NCBI GenBank assembly: GCA_003508835.1
Contig: PUFA01000081.1
Location: 2,170,001 to 2,234,000, forward strand
From: Eonycteris spelaea
Taxonomy: Eukaryota > Chordata > Mammalia > Chiroptera > Pteropodidae
Direction: 5' to 3'
DNA length: 64,000 bases
Both the position numbers and the translations under genes were made by a program. Shown piece by piece: positions 1-12,230 of this stretch (positions within the stretch are counted from its first letter, which is position 1; the number at the start of each line of letters is the position of its first letter). Below the pieces are notes generated by a model. The model ran no database searches, was not told the origin of the DNA, and saw only the letters and a list, made by a program, of their open reading frames with translations.

Positions 1-67
1 AAATTTTCACACACACGTGTATGTGTACATGTACACACACACATACACACACATACACACACACACA
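1..67. repeat. CA/TG microsatellite
   Basis: Imperfect alternating CA with TG interruptions at the left edge; the first bases are cut by the window boundary. Confidence 0.9.
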
Positions 68-494
68 GAAAACAAACAAGCATAAAAACCTACAGTGAGC
101 AAGGCCAACAAAGTCACTAGGGCTCAGATTTCTAGTAATACAGAGGGCTCAGAAATTCACTCACCAAAAATCCCCCCAAAACAAAAAAAGCAGCATTTAT
201 AAAAAGGCAAAAAGTAAGGGGAAGTTGAAGAAGTAACCCACTGACTTTTTATCAGCAGAGGCCAGTCTTTCTTAGATCTAAATTATTTCCCCTACATAGA
301 CATAAAGGAAATGAAAAAGAATTACAAAGCAGCTTGGTTCAAAAACTATTTTTATATTTAAATTTAATTTTTTGGAAAGCACGTAAGTTCAGTTTCTGTT
401 CAAGGAAACGAGGTGTCTTCTAAAAAGAAAAGAACAATAATGTGTCGGTCCTTTCTGAACACTTGCTCCTCGTACTCTGTACTCCAGCCATCCT

Positions 495-840
495 AAACTT
501 CACTCACTCTCTCCAAAGCAGAGATCTCTTTCAGCTCCAGGCCACTGTGTGTTGTTCCCTAATTAAGCCTCAACTGCTCTTCCAGATACCACCCCATTCA
601 GCTGGGTTGGCCTAGAAAAGCATTTCACCAACGTCCTTAGAGTCTCCTGGATAAGAGTCTCACTTGTGTAGAATTTATTTCATAGTCCTGAAATTCTTAT
701 TTAATATTTTCTTTCACATACTAGACTGTAAGCTCTGTGAAGGAGGGCCCAGGTCTGTTTTATTTTTATATATCGGTTCCTTATCATAAACCCTGGCCAT
801 TAGTAGTTGCTCAATAAGAACATGCTAAGTAAATATAATG
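495..840 (+). mobile_element. L2 3' end
   Basis: Ends with the typical L2 signature: agactgtaagctctgtgaag, gagggcccaggtctg, then a decayed gctcaataagaa. Upstream is the pyrimidine-rich L2 tail region. Confidence 0.6.
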
Positions 841-2169
841 AAGAGTTTGATAGGCTCATGAGGTCAAAGACGTGGATCATGGGCTCTGCATTGGATGTAC
901 TGGGTCACAAATGCCCATGTAACTTTATCACCTAAAGCCATACCCATTGTTCTCATTAAAAAGCAAAAACAAAGACAGCCAGAGTCCAGAACAAGTCTAA
1001 AAAAGTCATCCATGGAAATACAGTATCTCAGGCTTCTTAATACACTTTCTTTTCATCACATCTCCTTGTCTGAGGACAGAAGAGCAGCTCTCTCTTTGAA
1101 GACTTGGTTTCCATGGCTACAAAGACATTGCAAAGCTTCTAGCAGAAAATTTCCCCCAATGATAAGAATCCATGCAGATTGCATGCTAAAAGTTAAAGAC
1201 TTGTTTCATTCTTTAAAACAAACAAAAAAACAAGTTTTAAGAAAAATTCTTCAAAAACATGGCTCTATTGCCTGACAACATTTTCTCTGACATCATCAAT
1301 CAAATGAGCCAAGCCAAGATCACCATTTTTTCACAACAGGCTTCAAATACTGCTACTTAAGTCATTTGATATGCTAGACTTGTCAGATTCCAGGTTTTAA
1401 AGAAAAAATAAGGAAAATGTACAGCTGATGTCTGACTGAGGAAGGTGGCAGAACCATTAAAAATAAATATGTTTGAAGATACCAGCAACCCCAGGGCATG
1501 TCTGACTTATCCACGACAGTGTGCTGTGTTAAGGGCCTGGTAAAACTGCCTGAAGTGGACTGATGGCTGGACCTGCCTGTGCATGGCTGTGCTGGAGGCG
1601 CATGGCTGCAGATCAGCTACATTGGCCTAGGGAAGAAGTGGAACTGAGCCCACATGCTGGGATGTCCTCGAAGCAATATCTGTAGGAATTTCAGCCCCAA
1701 TCCCAGTCAGTAGCCAAGTCAAAGGCAAATCACCTGGTGAGGGGCACTGAGAAGAGGAGTCTCTCCCACCCAGCAAGTGTCCCTCCTTGAAAGGCACAGT
1801 GGGTGGAAGTGCCCAGAATCATCAGACTTAGTTGAGAACAAGGGAATAAGCATCATATTAAGGAAGAGGCTCAGGGATTCAGAGAGATCCACATCTACCC
1901 CCACGCCCAGGAACAGGATCCAAAAGGACAGCTTGAGCTAGAATGGGACTTAGTCATATGCAGTTTTAAAAGGAAAAAAAAAATCAATTTCTCCGAAACC
2001 TCCATATTCTGCTGTTCCACTTTTATTTGGGTAATTAATCCTAGGAAGAGAAAGAAACTGATAAAGCATGAAGAATAGAACAGCTCAGGATGTATCAACA
2101 CAGACTTAGTCTGGGTAGATGGGATCCCATGGGGGTTCCCCCTCACCAGACACAGAACTTTCAACTAAT

Positions 2170-2420
2170 GAGAAAAGCAGGCTTGTGCTCTGGAGACAAG
2201 AAGCTTTACATTTAATTCCTAGCTTACTAGGAATTCCTTATTTACTAGCTGTGTGACTTCGAGAAAAGGGATAAACTTCACTGAGCTTTGCTTTCCTCAC
2301 CCGTAAAACTGCGGCAAAAACACTTCATTAAAGCAGTAGATAAGTAGCATGTAAAGTAATACATAAAGTCGTATATAAAGCACCTAGCCCAGCACCTGGC
2401 ATATTATCTTAGCTGCTATA
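2170..2420 (+). mobile_element. MIR
   Basis: gcttgtgctctggagacaag, then actagctgtgtgacttcgag, then gctttcctcacccgtaaaac, then cacctagcccagcacctggc cover the MIR order from body to 3' part. Confidence 0.65.
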
Positions 2421-2469
2421 CTAACAATTAGAGAAATAAAGGAAAATTCTCTCACACAATCCATTCCCC

Positions 2470-3040
2470 AGACTTGACAATCAAACCCATACGTCTCTCC
2501 TTCTCACGTGAGACAGGAACTGGCCCACAGCTATCTCCTGCAATGACTCCTTCCTTTCCATCTCCACCACTGAGCCCCAGCCTATCACCTCATTCCAGCA
2601 CCTTACACCCACCCCAGCGCCACAGCCCCCAGCCCCAGCATTCTCCTCACTCCATTCCTCCCTGCAAAGCACCAGCTTTAACGTCCAGGCCCAACTTTCC
2701 TTCATCACCTTATTTTCAAACACCTCAACAGCTCCTACAGATTAGAGAAAACATCCCGCCTCCCTCACTGCACCTTCTCAACCCCGTGTCCATCTCCTGT
2801 GCCACTGTGCGTCAGCCAGCACAGAGCGCCCTGGCAGCCTCGCTGGCCAGCTCACTGGCTCCTGACACATGGGATGCCCCAGGCCCTGCATTTCTTTCCA
2901 CTGGCCGGGATCTGGAATGCGCCCTCCTTTCTTTGTATCCTTACAAAGGCCCTTCCTTCAGTGTTCAACCAGAGCTCGGCTTCCTCGGGAAAGCCCTCTC
3001 TGACCTGCCAACCCTCCTTCATACTCCTAGGGCCCATTGC
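2470..3040 (+). mobile_element. Probable L2 fragment
   Basis: C-rich, CT-rich sequence with an L2-like order: a clipped region like tccactggccgggatctgga, then gaaagccctctctgacctgc (compare the L2 phrase for cctccctgacc). The long open frame here (198 codons, proline- and serine-rich) is a by-product of that composition and not a gene. Confidence 0.4.
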
Positions 3041-3539
3041 TACGTATGGATGGTGCTAAAACATACTTGACTGAGAGCCAAAGAGGGAGGGAACAGGACA
3101 CCTCTGGGTAGGCGGTGCGCCATCGCTCTCTGAATTAGAATCCTTCGGATGCAGCAAAAGCTGCTCTGACTCAGAGGCAAAAGCCCCAAATGCTTGGAAG
3201 CTCCCAAGGTGCCAGCAGATAAACCAAGATTTATTTTAAAACAGAATTTCAAGGGAATGATCTAGGTCTGAGTGGATTAATATTTTATCCCTGAATCCAA
3301 ACCAAACTCTTATGACAATCAGACTTAGAAAAATTAGGTTAGTGCTTCAAGTGCCACTCCAGGTCCCGAAAAGATGTGGGGCCCCGAAGAGAAGAGCTGG
3401 CGAGTGTTCAGATTGCAAATAAAGCTTTTCAAACTCACAGGGACCACCTCCTAGAAAGGAGACTGCAAGCTGGCTGATGCTAAGCACGCCCCACACTCAG
3501 AAAGGTCTCTCTTCAGTCTACAGAGCCCCTTCTCATCCA

Positions 3540-3740
3540 TTTCTCTCCTTGGTTCTTAGGACAGCTCTGTAAGAAAATTTACATGGCAAATTTACATTGC
3601 TATCCAACTTTGGGATGAGAAAACCTTGACTTGGAGATGTGAAGTATATTGATGAAAAGTCACAATTCTGGGAAGTATGGAATCAGGACAAGAGCTAGGA
3701 CCCTGACCTATAAACTTGATCTTTTCTCGCTACAACATGT
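3540..3740 (-). mobile_element. MIR-like relic
   Basis: gggatgagaaaaccttgac followed by gaatcaggacaagagctagg is a weak reverse MIR. Confidence 0.4.
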
Positions 3741-4099
3741 GGAAGCCAATACCCACAGCACTAGTAGTAATCCCTTCAGCCAAAAGCTCTACTGCAGGCC
3801 TGAGCAGCCCTGAGAGATGCCACACACAGCACTGCCATGACCCTCAGTCAGGCTATTCACGTGCTCTCTGTAGAGAGACTCTTAGAGACTGACGCTTCTG
3901 GCACATACCTCGGACGAGGTGAGCGTGGACCACAGGGGCTGGACAAAATCACCTCAGACCAAATGAGCCAGGGTCTCTGTTAGCTGAGGACCCTCCCTCA
4001 TCAGAAGACCTCTCACCACTAAACCTCTGCTCTCTTCACTAATGACTTCAGCAAATACCTGCTCAAAACGCAACATATACGTCTAATGCTCAATCCCCC

Positions 4100-5320
4100 A
4101 TCATTTGGCGCACCATCACCCCCACCTTCCTCTGAACTTCCTTGTTACCGACTCTGCCTTCCTCACTCATCAGCCCTTCCTTGTGCCCCCTGGAATTGCT
4201 GCTCCAGAAGGCAATTCTCCTGTACCCTCAACCTCTTCAAAGGGACCTCCATTTTCCTTGCTTTGATGGAAAGCTGGTTCGCCCTTGAACTTATTTCTTT
4301 GCTTCCTTTGCAGTCCTTCCCAGTCATACCTACCTCGGGGTCTAGAGCTGAGGGCCTCCTTGCTTTTCTGTTCCTCTTCACATCTAGACCAATACTGCCT
4401 CATCCTGCTATAAAAATTGAACAGACAGAAAGCCCTGTTCCTTTGAGGACAGTGCCCATGGGCTATGTGACCTTCTCCCCTTCCTCTGTGTTTGTGTTCT
4501 ACTGAAGACTTAGTTTTCCTTTCCATCCCAAGGTCTATCATCATTTGGGGGGACTCCAGGAGCCCTTGTTGACCATGCCAATGCCTGGTTTTTCAAGCCC
4601 CTGACATATTAATCTCCAATGACCATCTCCATGTCATTTCAGCTGCCTAACCCCACTGCTAAACCTCAAACTTCACCATCCCAAATCACAAATTCAAGCA
4701 TTCTGCTCTCTGGCTACAACTCTTCACATGCCAGCTGACTTGTTCATCTACTCCCACCATAGGCGTGTTTAAACTCTTTGGAATGTTCAGTCCATTGACC
4801 TCTCCCTTTTCTGTTAGGGCTCTCTTTCCCTCTTAGTCTACCCTAGATTTCATGATCCATGAGTGATCCATTCAGCCATGTTCCTGCTGAGACCCTAAAC
4901 CCTCTTCCATCTTTTTGTTACACACAGACAGCAAAATTCTCACTCTAGATGGGCTCAAATACTCTTTTCTCCATACCTGGATAAGGGCAAACATGGGGAC
5001 AGAAAGTCATACAATGGGATAGATTGACATCCACATATATTCATCATTACCAGCTTCAAATAGGACCTCAATGCTACCTCTTATCTACCTCGGTTCTCTG
5101 GTCTACTCACTCCCTAGCTCCCTGTGATGACTATTTTGGTACTTCCTCATTCTTTCACACATATGACTCTGCTACCTACACTCTCATCCTCAGCAGTGAA
5201 CCTCTCCTCCTGCCTCAGAAAAATTAGGTAAAAATTAGGTAGCTTCCCACTACCAAACATATCTGCCCCATTTTCTCTTCTACTCATTGCAAAGACCAGC
5301 ACCTTCTCTTAACACTACCT
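4100..5320 (+). mobile_element. Possible L2/CR1-like LINE fragment including endonuclease remnant
   Basis: The plus-strand translation near 4190-4280 (PWNCCSRRQF...LALMESWF) resembles the CR1/L2 endonuclease start, which has a W-N-x-R-S motif followed by an E-T-W-L motif. No domain is intact. An L2 5' fragment is my best guess for this C/T-rich stretch; the rest, to 5320, is only weakly supported. Confidence 0.3.
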
Positions 5321-5329
5321 GTTTTCTGA

Positions 5330-6240
5330 CATCTTAATAAATTGAGTTTCCAATCCCTGAACATATATCCTTTCATTTTTTTTGAGGTCTTTGACTTTCT
5401 TCAGCAAGGTTTTGTATAGAAGTCTTATACATCTTTCATTAGATTTAGTCCTAGGATTCTTGGGTTTAGGCTTTTTTGTATCTTCCATATCTCTGCCTAA
5501 TATTTTGAATGTAAGTAATATAGTTATGGTTCTTTTCACGTTCTTTTATGCTAAGTCTAACATCTGTATGAGTTCTGGGTTGGTCTCAATCGATTGATTA
5601 AATCTTGGCATTACGGGTCATGATTTTCTGCTTTTTTATATCCCTAGTAACACGATGAATGCTAGACACCGTTTTATCTTGCTGGATGCTAGATATTTTT
5701 GTATTCCTCTGAATATGCTAGTGCTTTGTTCTGAGATAGTTAGATCAAACTGTTTGATCCTTTCAGGTCTTGCTTTAATGATTTGTTAGGTTAATCTGGA
5801 GCGCTGCTCATTCTAGGGCTAATAATTCTTCACCACTGAGGCAATCCTTTCTCATCCTTACTCTGCCCAATGCCCTGTGAATTATGAGTTCTTCCAGTTT
5901 GGCTGCTGAAAACAAGCAATATTCCTATGTGGCCACTGAGCACCATCCTTTCCGTCCATTTAAATGTTTCTTCCCCAGTCTTAGGTAGTTTCCTCACCTT
6001 CACGTGCGAAAAGCACTCTGCTCAGTGCTGAAGAGGGATGCCTTCTGCTTACCTGGACATTTCTCTTTCTATGAAATTCTCTCCCCTCAAGTACTGCTGA
6101 CATACTTTAGGCACCTAGGTTTCTGCAGACTCTCAGCTTTGTCTTCTCAACTCAGGGAGACCACAGGGCTCTGGCTGGGTTCCTGCTCCTTGTGCCATGG
6201 CCCACAAACTCCTTCTTAGCTAATAAGCTGTGACAGTCAT
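5330..6240 (-). mobile_element. Old L1 fragment, minus strand (ORF2 piece plus 5'-end region)
   Basis: 5330-5480 resembles the reverse complement of an L1 ORF2 segment (gaggtctttgactttcttcag...ggttttgtatag). 5480-6200 resembles the 5' region of old mammalian L1 families (ttttatcttgctggatgctag; gatcctttcaggtcttgctt; caatgccctgtgaattatga). Many indels; no intact frame. Family assignment below the L1 level is from memory only. Confidence 0.6.
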
Positions 6241-9213
6241 GGAGCTCATTTAGTTTATTTCCTGTTTCTAAGCAATCACTGTCCTTCATGGCCTGATGTC
6301 CAGTGTCTTGAAAATAATTGTTACATATATTGTCTGTTTTGGTTTTACTGTTATTTCAGGTGGGAGGTTAAATCTGGTATCTGTTACCCAATATTGACCA
6401 AAAGCATAAGTTTCTTTTAATTCTATTTAATGGTATTTTAAAATCAATTTTATCGAGATATGAGTCATAAACAAATGTATACGATTTAAGCTTACAGTTT
6501 GGCTGATGTTGACACCATGTAAACAACACCCCAATTGAGATATAGAACATTTAAAACACCTCCCAGAAAGTTCTCTCATTCCCTTTCTCAGCCTACTCTT
6601 CCTCTTCAATAACCTGATTTCTGTCTTAATGGTTAATTTTGCCTCTTCCAGACCTTCACCATATGTTTTCTGTTGTATCTGGCTCCTTTCCCTCAGCAAA
6701 ATGTTTTAAGCTTCATTAATAATGTTGTAGTCATACTTCATTTCTTTTTACTGCTGACTGTGTATTCCATGTCTGAATACACCGCCATTTGCTTGTCTGT
6801 CTGCTGATAGACATTTGGGTTGTTCCAATTTGGAGCTACTATGAACAAAGCTCTATGACTATTCACATACAAGGCATTTTGTGGACATGCGTTTTCATTT
6901 CTCTTGGGGAAATACCTAAGAATGAAACTGCTAGACCATATGTTTCATATACATAAAGTATATGTTGAACTTTATGAGAAATTAACAAATTTTCCAAAGC
7001 GGTTGTACCATTTTGTTTCTATGAGCAATGTTTGAGCGTATCAGTCACTCTATACTCTTGCCAACACTTGATACTGCCAGTCTTTGTCACTCCACTACAT
7101 ATTAGACTTTACATAGTCTACTATGTAGAATATCACTCGTTTTAACTTGCACTTCCCAGATAACTAATGATATGAACATCTTAACATGTACATTGGCTAT
7201 TTGTATATATTTTTTCGTGAAATATCTGTTTAAATCATTGCCAACTTTTAATCTGGTTATCTCATTTGTTAAGAGTTCTTTATATATTCTAGATAGCAAC
7301 CCTTAGTCAGAAGTTATGTATCATGAATATTTTCTTCCATTGTGTGACTTCCTTTCAATTTCTTATTTCTGAAGGGCAGAAATCTTATTAGATCTATGAT
7401 CTTTTTAATTTGATCTATGATCCATTTCAAATCAGTGTATGTATCAGCTCATAAAATGAACTAACATTCTAGTTTGGTTTTTTTTTGCAAATGGATATCC
7501 AATTTTTGCATCACTTTACTGAAAAGATAATCCTACCCTTTCTCCACTAAATTATTTAGCACTTTTGTCAAAAAACAATTGACCATATACATGTATTTCT
7601 GGATCCTCTATTTGATTTAATTGGTCTATCTTTATGTCAAAACAACATGCAGCTTTATGGTAAGTCTTGAAATCAGGTAGTGTAAGTCCTCCAACTCTAT
7701 TTTTTGACAAGATTGTTTTAGCTGTAGGTCCTTTGAAATTATATATAAGTATTACAATCATCTTGTCTGTTTCTTTTAAAACCGGCTATTAAGATATATG
7801 AGTGGGACAGCACTGGATGCATAAATATGAGGAATGCACAAATAATTCAAAATCTTAGCAATACTGCATCTTCCAATCCACAATCATAGACTATTATTTA
7901 TTTAAATCACCTTTAATTTTATTCAGTGTTTCACTGTTTTCAGTACAGGTCTTGATATCTTTGATTTTTATTCTTAAGTACTTTAAATTGTTGATGCTGT
8001 TGTAACTGATATTTTCCTCAAATTTCATTTTCCACATGTTTGTAGCTTATCTATAGGAATAAAATTGATTTTTATATACTAACCTTGTATCCTGACCTTG
8101 CTATATTCACTTATTAATTTTAGTAGGTTTTTGGTTAATTCATTAGGACTTTCTATGTAGACAATCATGCTTTCTGTGACTAGAAATAGTTTTTGCTTTC
8201 TTTCTAATCTTTCTGCCTTTCATCTTTTGCTTGCCTTAATGTACTGGTCAGTACTTCCAACATAATGTTGAATAAAAGAAGTGAGACAGGAATGATTACC
8301 TTGTTTCTAATCTTAAGAAAAAAGCATCAGTCTTTCACCATTAATTATGACATCAGTTATAGTTTCTTTGTAGAGGGCCTTTCTCAGGTTAAAGTTCTTA
8401 CATAGTCCTATTTTGCTGAGAGTTTTTGTTGTAAATGTTTATATATTTCACATGCATATTCTGCATTTATTGAAATGGTCATATGACTTTTCTCCTCCAT
8501 TCTGTTCATGTGGTAAATTACAATGTTCGATTTTCCAATAGTGAACCAACCTTATATTTCTAGTACAAGCCCCACCTGGTCATGAGGTATTATTCTTTTA
8601 ATATTGCTAGAGTCAATTTGTAATATTTGAGGATTTTTGCATCTATGTTAATTAAGGATAGTGTTCTTTTTCTATTATGTCTGTTAAGTTTTGGTACTGA
8701 GGTTATTCTGACCTCAAAATGAGTTGGGAAATGTCCACTTCTTCTCAATTATCTAAAAATAACTTTTTCTAGAAATGTATTTCTTTCTAAATTGTGTGAC
8801 AAAATTCACTTTTAACGTCGTCTAGGCCTCCAGTTTTGAGAGGTTTATGATTCTGAATATCATTTAAAAAACAAATATAAAGCTCTTCAGGTTTTTATTT
8901 CTTCTAGAGTCAATTCTAAGGTATATTTTTCAAGGAATTTGACTATTTCTCATAAGTTATTGTGTTTATTTACAAAATTACTCTTGTATTTTAATGTCTG
9001 TAATATTTCTATTGATGTCCCCTCTTTCATTTTTAATACTGATAATTTATAACTTGTTCTTTCTAATTAGTCTTGCTAGAGATCTTTTAATTTTATCAAG
9101 CTTTTTAAAAAGTCCACTTTTGTCTTTGGTAATTTTACCTATTACATTTTTTTTTTTACTTCTGTTATATTTTCTACTTTCCTTGGATTTAATTTGTTCT
9201 TTTCCTAGATTTT

Positions 9214-9445
9214 TATTTTTTTATAATCTAGGAATTTTTATTTTATTTTTGGTAAGGCAACCCTTGGTTGACCTCACAGATTGCAAGGACCTTGTCAGCT
9301 TACAATCTCTTATTTTTTATTTTTTACATCTACAGCACCTGGTTTCCCTGGTTGGTCTCCCATCCAAATACTAACCAGATCTGACCCTGCTTAGCTTCCA
9401 AGATCAGAGAGAATCGGGATTGTTCAGGGTGGCATGGCCGTAGAC
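9214..9445 (-). mobile_element. 5S-rRNA-headed retroposon (SINE-like) with 17-bp target-site duplication
   Basis: Reading the minus strand from 9445, about 120 bases match 5S rRNA almost end to end (gtctacggccat, then ggaagctaagcagggt, then tggatgggagacc, then ggtgctgtag). An A-rich spacer (about 9305-9325), about 60 bases of unassigned body, and a second A-rich tail follow, ending at 9214. The identical 17-mer ttcttttcctagatttt stands at 9197-9213 and 9446-9462, a direct target-site duplication, so the whole 232 bases arrived as one L1-style insertion. The host sequence is an older L1. The 5S part keeps the internal Pol III promoter region but has many changes at CpG sites. It resembles the 5S-derived SINEs described from fruit bats; a one-off chimeric 5S retropseudogene is the alternative. 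Confidence 0.75.
9326..9445 (-). pseudogene. 5S rRNA-derived head of the retroposon
   Basis: The 120-base segment aligns with vertebrate 5S rRNA over its full length. The first 12 bases (gtctacggccat) are identical to 5S, and the box A/intermediate/box C region is well preserved (ggaagctaagcagggtca; tggttagtatttggatggga). Differences cluster at former CpG positions and around 9415-9424. It is followed by an A-rich tract rather than a Pol III T-run terminator, and has a target-site duplication, so it is a retroposed copy and not a functional 5S gene. Confidence 0.85.
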
Positions 9446-10254
9446 TTCTTTTCCTAGATTTTAAGATGAGAATGTAGGTCACTGAATTTAAACCTTTCTT
9501 TACTGATACAGGCATTTAAAACCATAAATTTCCCTCTGTGCAATGCTCTAGATAAAAAATGGAAACTCTGAGATGTTGTATTTTCAGTATTAATTTAAAA
9601 TATTTTCTAATTTTTATTGTAATGTTTTTCTTTGAATTGTAAGTTGTTTAGAAATGTATCATTTAATTTTCAAATATTTAGAGGACTTTCTCGACAGTTT
9701 ATTGTTATTAATTTCTATTTTAAACCTATTGCTGTTATGAAAACATACTTTGTCAATTTTTTGAGATTTAGTGAGAATTTTTTTACAGCTCAGATGTGGT
9801 CTGTCTTGGTGAATGTTCCATGTACTCTTGAACAGAATGTGTATTCTGCAGTTATTTGTATAAGTATCAATTAGGTCAATTTGGTTCATAGTGTTTAGAT
9901 ATTATCTGGACTTAGTGTTATTCATCTCCTTGCTCTATTATTGAAAAAGGATAAAATTTTTTATCTATATAATTTATTCACTTAATTTGACAGCTTTTCC
10001 TTCACGTATTTTTAGAACTCATTAAGTAGAAACACATTTGATATCATTGTGTCTTCTTGATGAATTGAAATGTCTCTACCTTTATCATTATGAAATGTCT
10101 CTACCTCTGAAATATTTCTATATCTAGAAACACTCCTTGAAGTCCACTTTGTATATTTGGTATTAATGTGAAATATAATTTAGCTCCCTTCTATCTTTTG
10201 TTTTATTGTCACATAATTTACTTTTACATGTTATAGTTCTCATAATACGATATT

Positions 10255-10440
10255 ATTACAGTAAGTCATCATTTAACATTGTCGATAGGTTCTTGGAACT
10301 ACGGCAAATGATGTATAATGAAATCATTTTTACTGTAGGCAAACTGACATAAACAAAAGTTAAAAACCTATGCCATTGTATCAACGTTATAACGAAACAA
10401 CATTGAACAAAATGGCATTAAATGCGTTATTTGAAGACTG
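10255..10440. repeat. Probable DNA-transposon relic inside L1
   Basis: The stretch taagtcatcatttaacattg then ataggttcttggaac resembles an old mammalian interspersed repeat that I remember as non-LTR-unrelated and DNA-transposon-like. I cannot name the family or define ends, and no terminal repeats were seen. Confidence 0.35.
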
Positions 10441-10479
10441 GCTGTATTCTTACTTTAAATGATTATTTTTTCTAATATT

Positions 10480-10700
10480 AATTTATTTTAATTTTTTATG
10501 GTGACATTGGTTAACAAAATCCAATAAGTTTCAGCTGTACATTTTAACAGTAAGGCATATATATGTACACACACACACACACATATATATGTATGTGTAT
10601 GTGTGTGTGTGTTTTTACACTATGTGTTCACCTCTCATAGTTAGATTTCTGTCACCACATATTTGACTCCCTTTACCGCACCTCTCCCCACACCCTTACC
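10480..10700 (-). mobile_element. Younger L1 3' end, minus strand, with CA/TG tract
   Basis: Reverse complement of an L1 3' UTR: gtgacattggttaacaaaat, aagtttcagctgtacatttt, then after a CA/TA/TG tract (10556-10612) gtcaccacatatttgactcc and ccctctggt. It sits between pieces of older minus-strand L1, which suggests a nested insertion. Confidence 0.55.
10556..10612. repeat. Compound TA/CA/TG microsatellite
   Basis: CA run followed by TA and TG runs, so the two halves are roughly inverted; lies within the nested L1 3' end. Confidence 0.9.
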
Positions 10701-10739
10701 CTCTGGTTTAAATGATCATCTTTTAAAGAAACTTAGAAA

Positions 10740-12230
10740 TGAAGAAGATTCTAACTTTACCTTCTTGTTTGCCACTTTTGGCATTCTTTATTTTTTTAAC
10801 ATATATTTTTTATCTGATATTTTCTTTAGCCTGAAAAACTTCCTTTAACACTTCTTTAGTGCAGATTTTTGAGTGACCAATACTTTTGGCTTTTGTCTAA
10901 AACTTTTTCTTACTTTTTAAAGAGCTTTTTTGTTGAATACAGAATTCCAGTTTTTTCTTTCAGCTTTTTAAAGATGCCACTCACTGTCCCACGGCTTGCA
11001 CTATTTCTGAAAATAAGGGAGTGAATATTATTTTACCGCTGTATGTAATTACCTTTTCCTCATTGATTTCTTTTAAAATGCTCTATTTTTTATTTTTGAC
11101 AATTTGATGTGCCTAGTGTGCTTCTCACTGTGGTTATACTGCTTGGGGTTTGTTAAGCTTCCTGGATTTGTGAATTTATAGTTTTCATAGAATTTGCAAC
11201 ATTTTAAGCCATTCTTTCTTTAAAAATTGTTTTCTTCCCCAATCTCTCTTTCTTCTATTTGTGGGACTCCGATCTCACATATATCAGATTGCTTATTATT
11301 GTCCTAAAGATCACGAAGTTTTCACTGATCTTTTTTTCCTTCAGTGTCCAATCCACTATGTATTTCTTTCAGATATGGTATTCCATTTCTCTGCTGAGAA
11401 TTACCATCCTTTATTACGTCCATCCTTTCCTTTTATTTCTTGAAGAGGTTTACAGTAGCAATTTCAAAGCCTTTGACTGTTAATTGCAACATTTCTGTCA
11501 TCTCCTAATGTGTTTCTACTAACTTTGCTCCCACTCGATTATGGATGTTTTCCTGCTTTTCACATCCTGTAGCTTTAGTGATGTGGGGAAGCATTTGGAG
11601 AAAGGCTAAATTTTGGTGTCTTCCCTTAATGAGTGTTGACTTTTGTTTTGGCAGCTGTTTAATTAATTGGCCACTTAGCTTGATCCTTTTGAAGCTTGTT
11701 TACAAGCTTTGTTAGGGCAGGTCTAGAGTGGCTCTTACTCCAGGGCTAAAGTATCCCCACCCTTAATGCCTGCCTTTTCTGAGGTCTCAGATGAATGTCA
11801 AATGTATTCATCAAAGTCAGTCCATTCCAGCCCGTCAGAAACCCCTGTCTACCAGCACTATGACATTTCCAGCAGCTCACAGCTTTCTAGTAACTATTCT
11901 TTACTGTGCCTCAATAGTCTCACTTGGCACATGGCAACTTAGTATCTTGTCAAATATTTAAGAGAATCCCTATTCACCTTTTCAGAGCTCTTTCTCTGTA
12001 CACCTCTCTCCAGTACCCTGCCCTGAAAATTTCAGCTGTCTCAGCAGTGCAAACTCTGCTCTTTGCCTCTTCAGCAAATAAGCTGTTGTCCTCTGCTGGG
12101 TTCTGATTGCCTGTGCCACAATGTTAAGTGTCTCCAGGCAGAAAGCCAGGACAATTATGGGACTTCATGTTTCCTTTCCTTTAGGGATCCCAATCTATGG
12201 TGCCTATTTCCATCTTTGGAAAAAGTTTTA
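10740..12230 (-). mobile_element. Old L1 5' part, minus strand
   Basis: Sequence such as ttgttaagcttcctggattt, gggactccgatctcacatat and ggcagaaagccaggac matches the 5' region of an old L1. The same landmarks occur in the same order at 38.2-39.6 kb (ttgttaagcttcctggcttt; ggcagaaagccaagatgatt), so the two blocks are copies of related elements. Confidence 0.6.

Larger units (their letters stand above)
6300..10240 (-). mobile_element. Old L1, minus strand: 3' UTR and ORF2 remnants
   Basis: 6430-7350 reads as the reverse complement of an L1 3' UTR (gacatttgggttgttccaat; ggacatgcgttttcatttctc). 7450-7760 matches the ORF2 C-terminal region (gcacttttgtcaaaaaacaa; tggatcctctatttgattt; gtaagtcttgaaatcaggta). 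9500-9900 is further upstream in ORF2 (gtgaatgttccatgtactct; gaacagaatgtgtattctgc). The order of parts shows minus-strand orientation, the same as CACNA1D. It is heavily mutated and interrupted by the 5S-headed insertion at 9214-9445. Confidence 0.75.

Noticed and set aside
2474..3070. 198-codon Pro/Ser-rich open frame on the plus strand
   Set aside because: Composition of a C/T-rich L2-like relic; overlapping frames on both strands are similarly open.
9326..9445. Functional 5S rRNA gene
   Set aside because: Many substitutions, an A-rich tail instead of a T-run terminator, and a target-site duplication show a retroposed copy.
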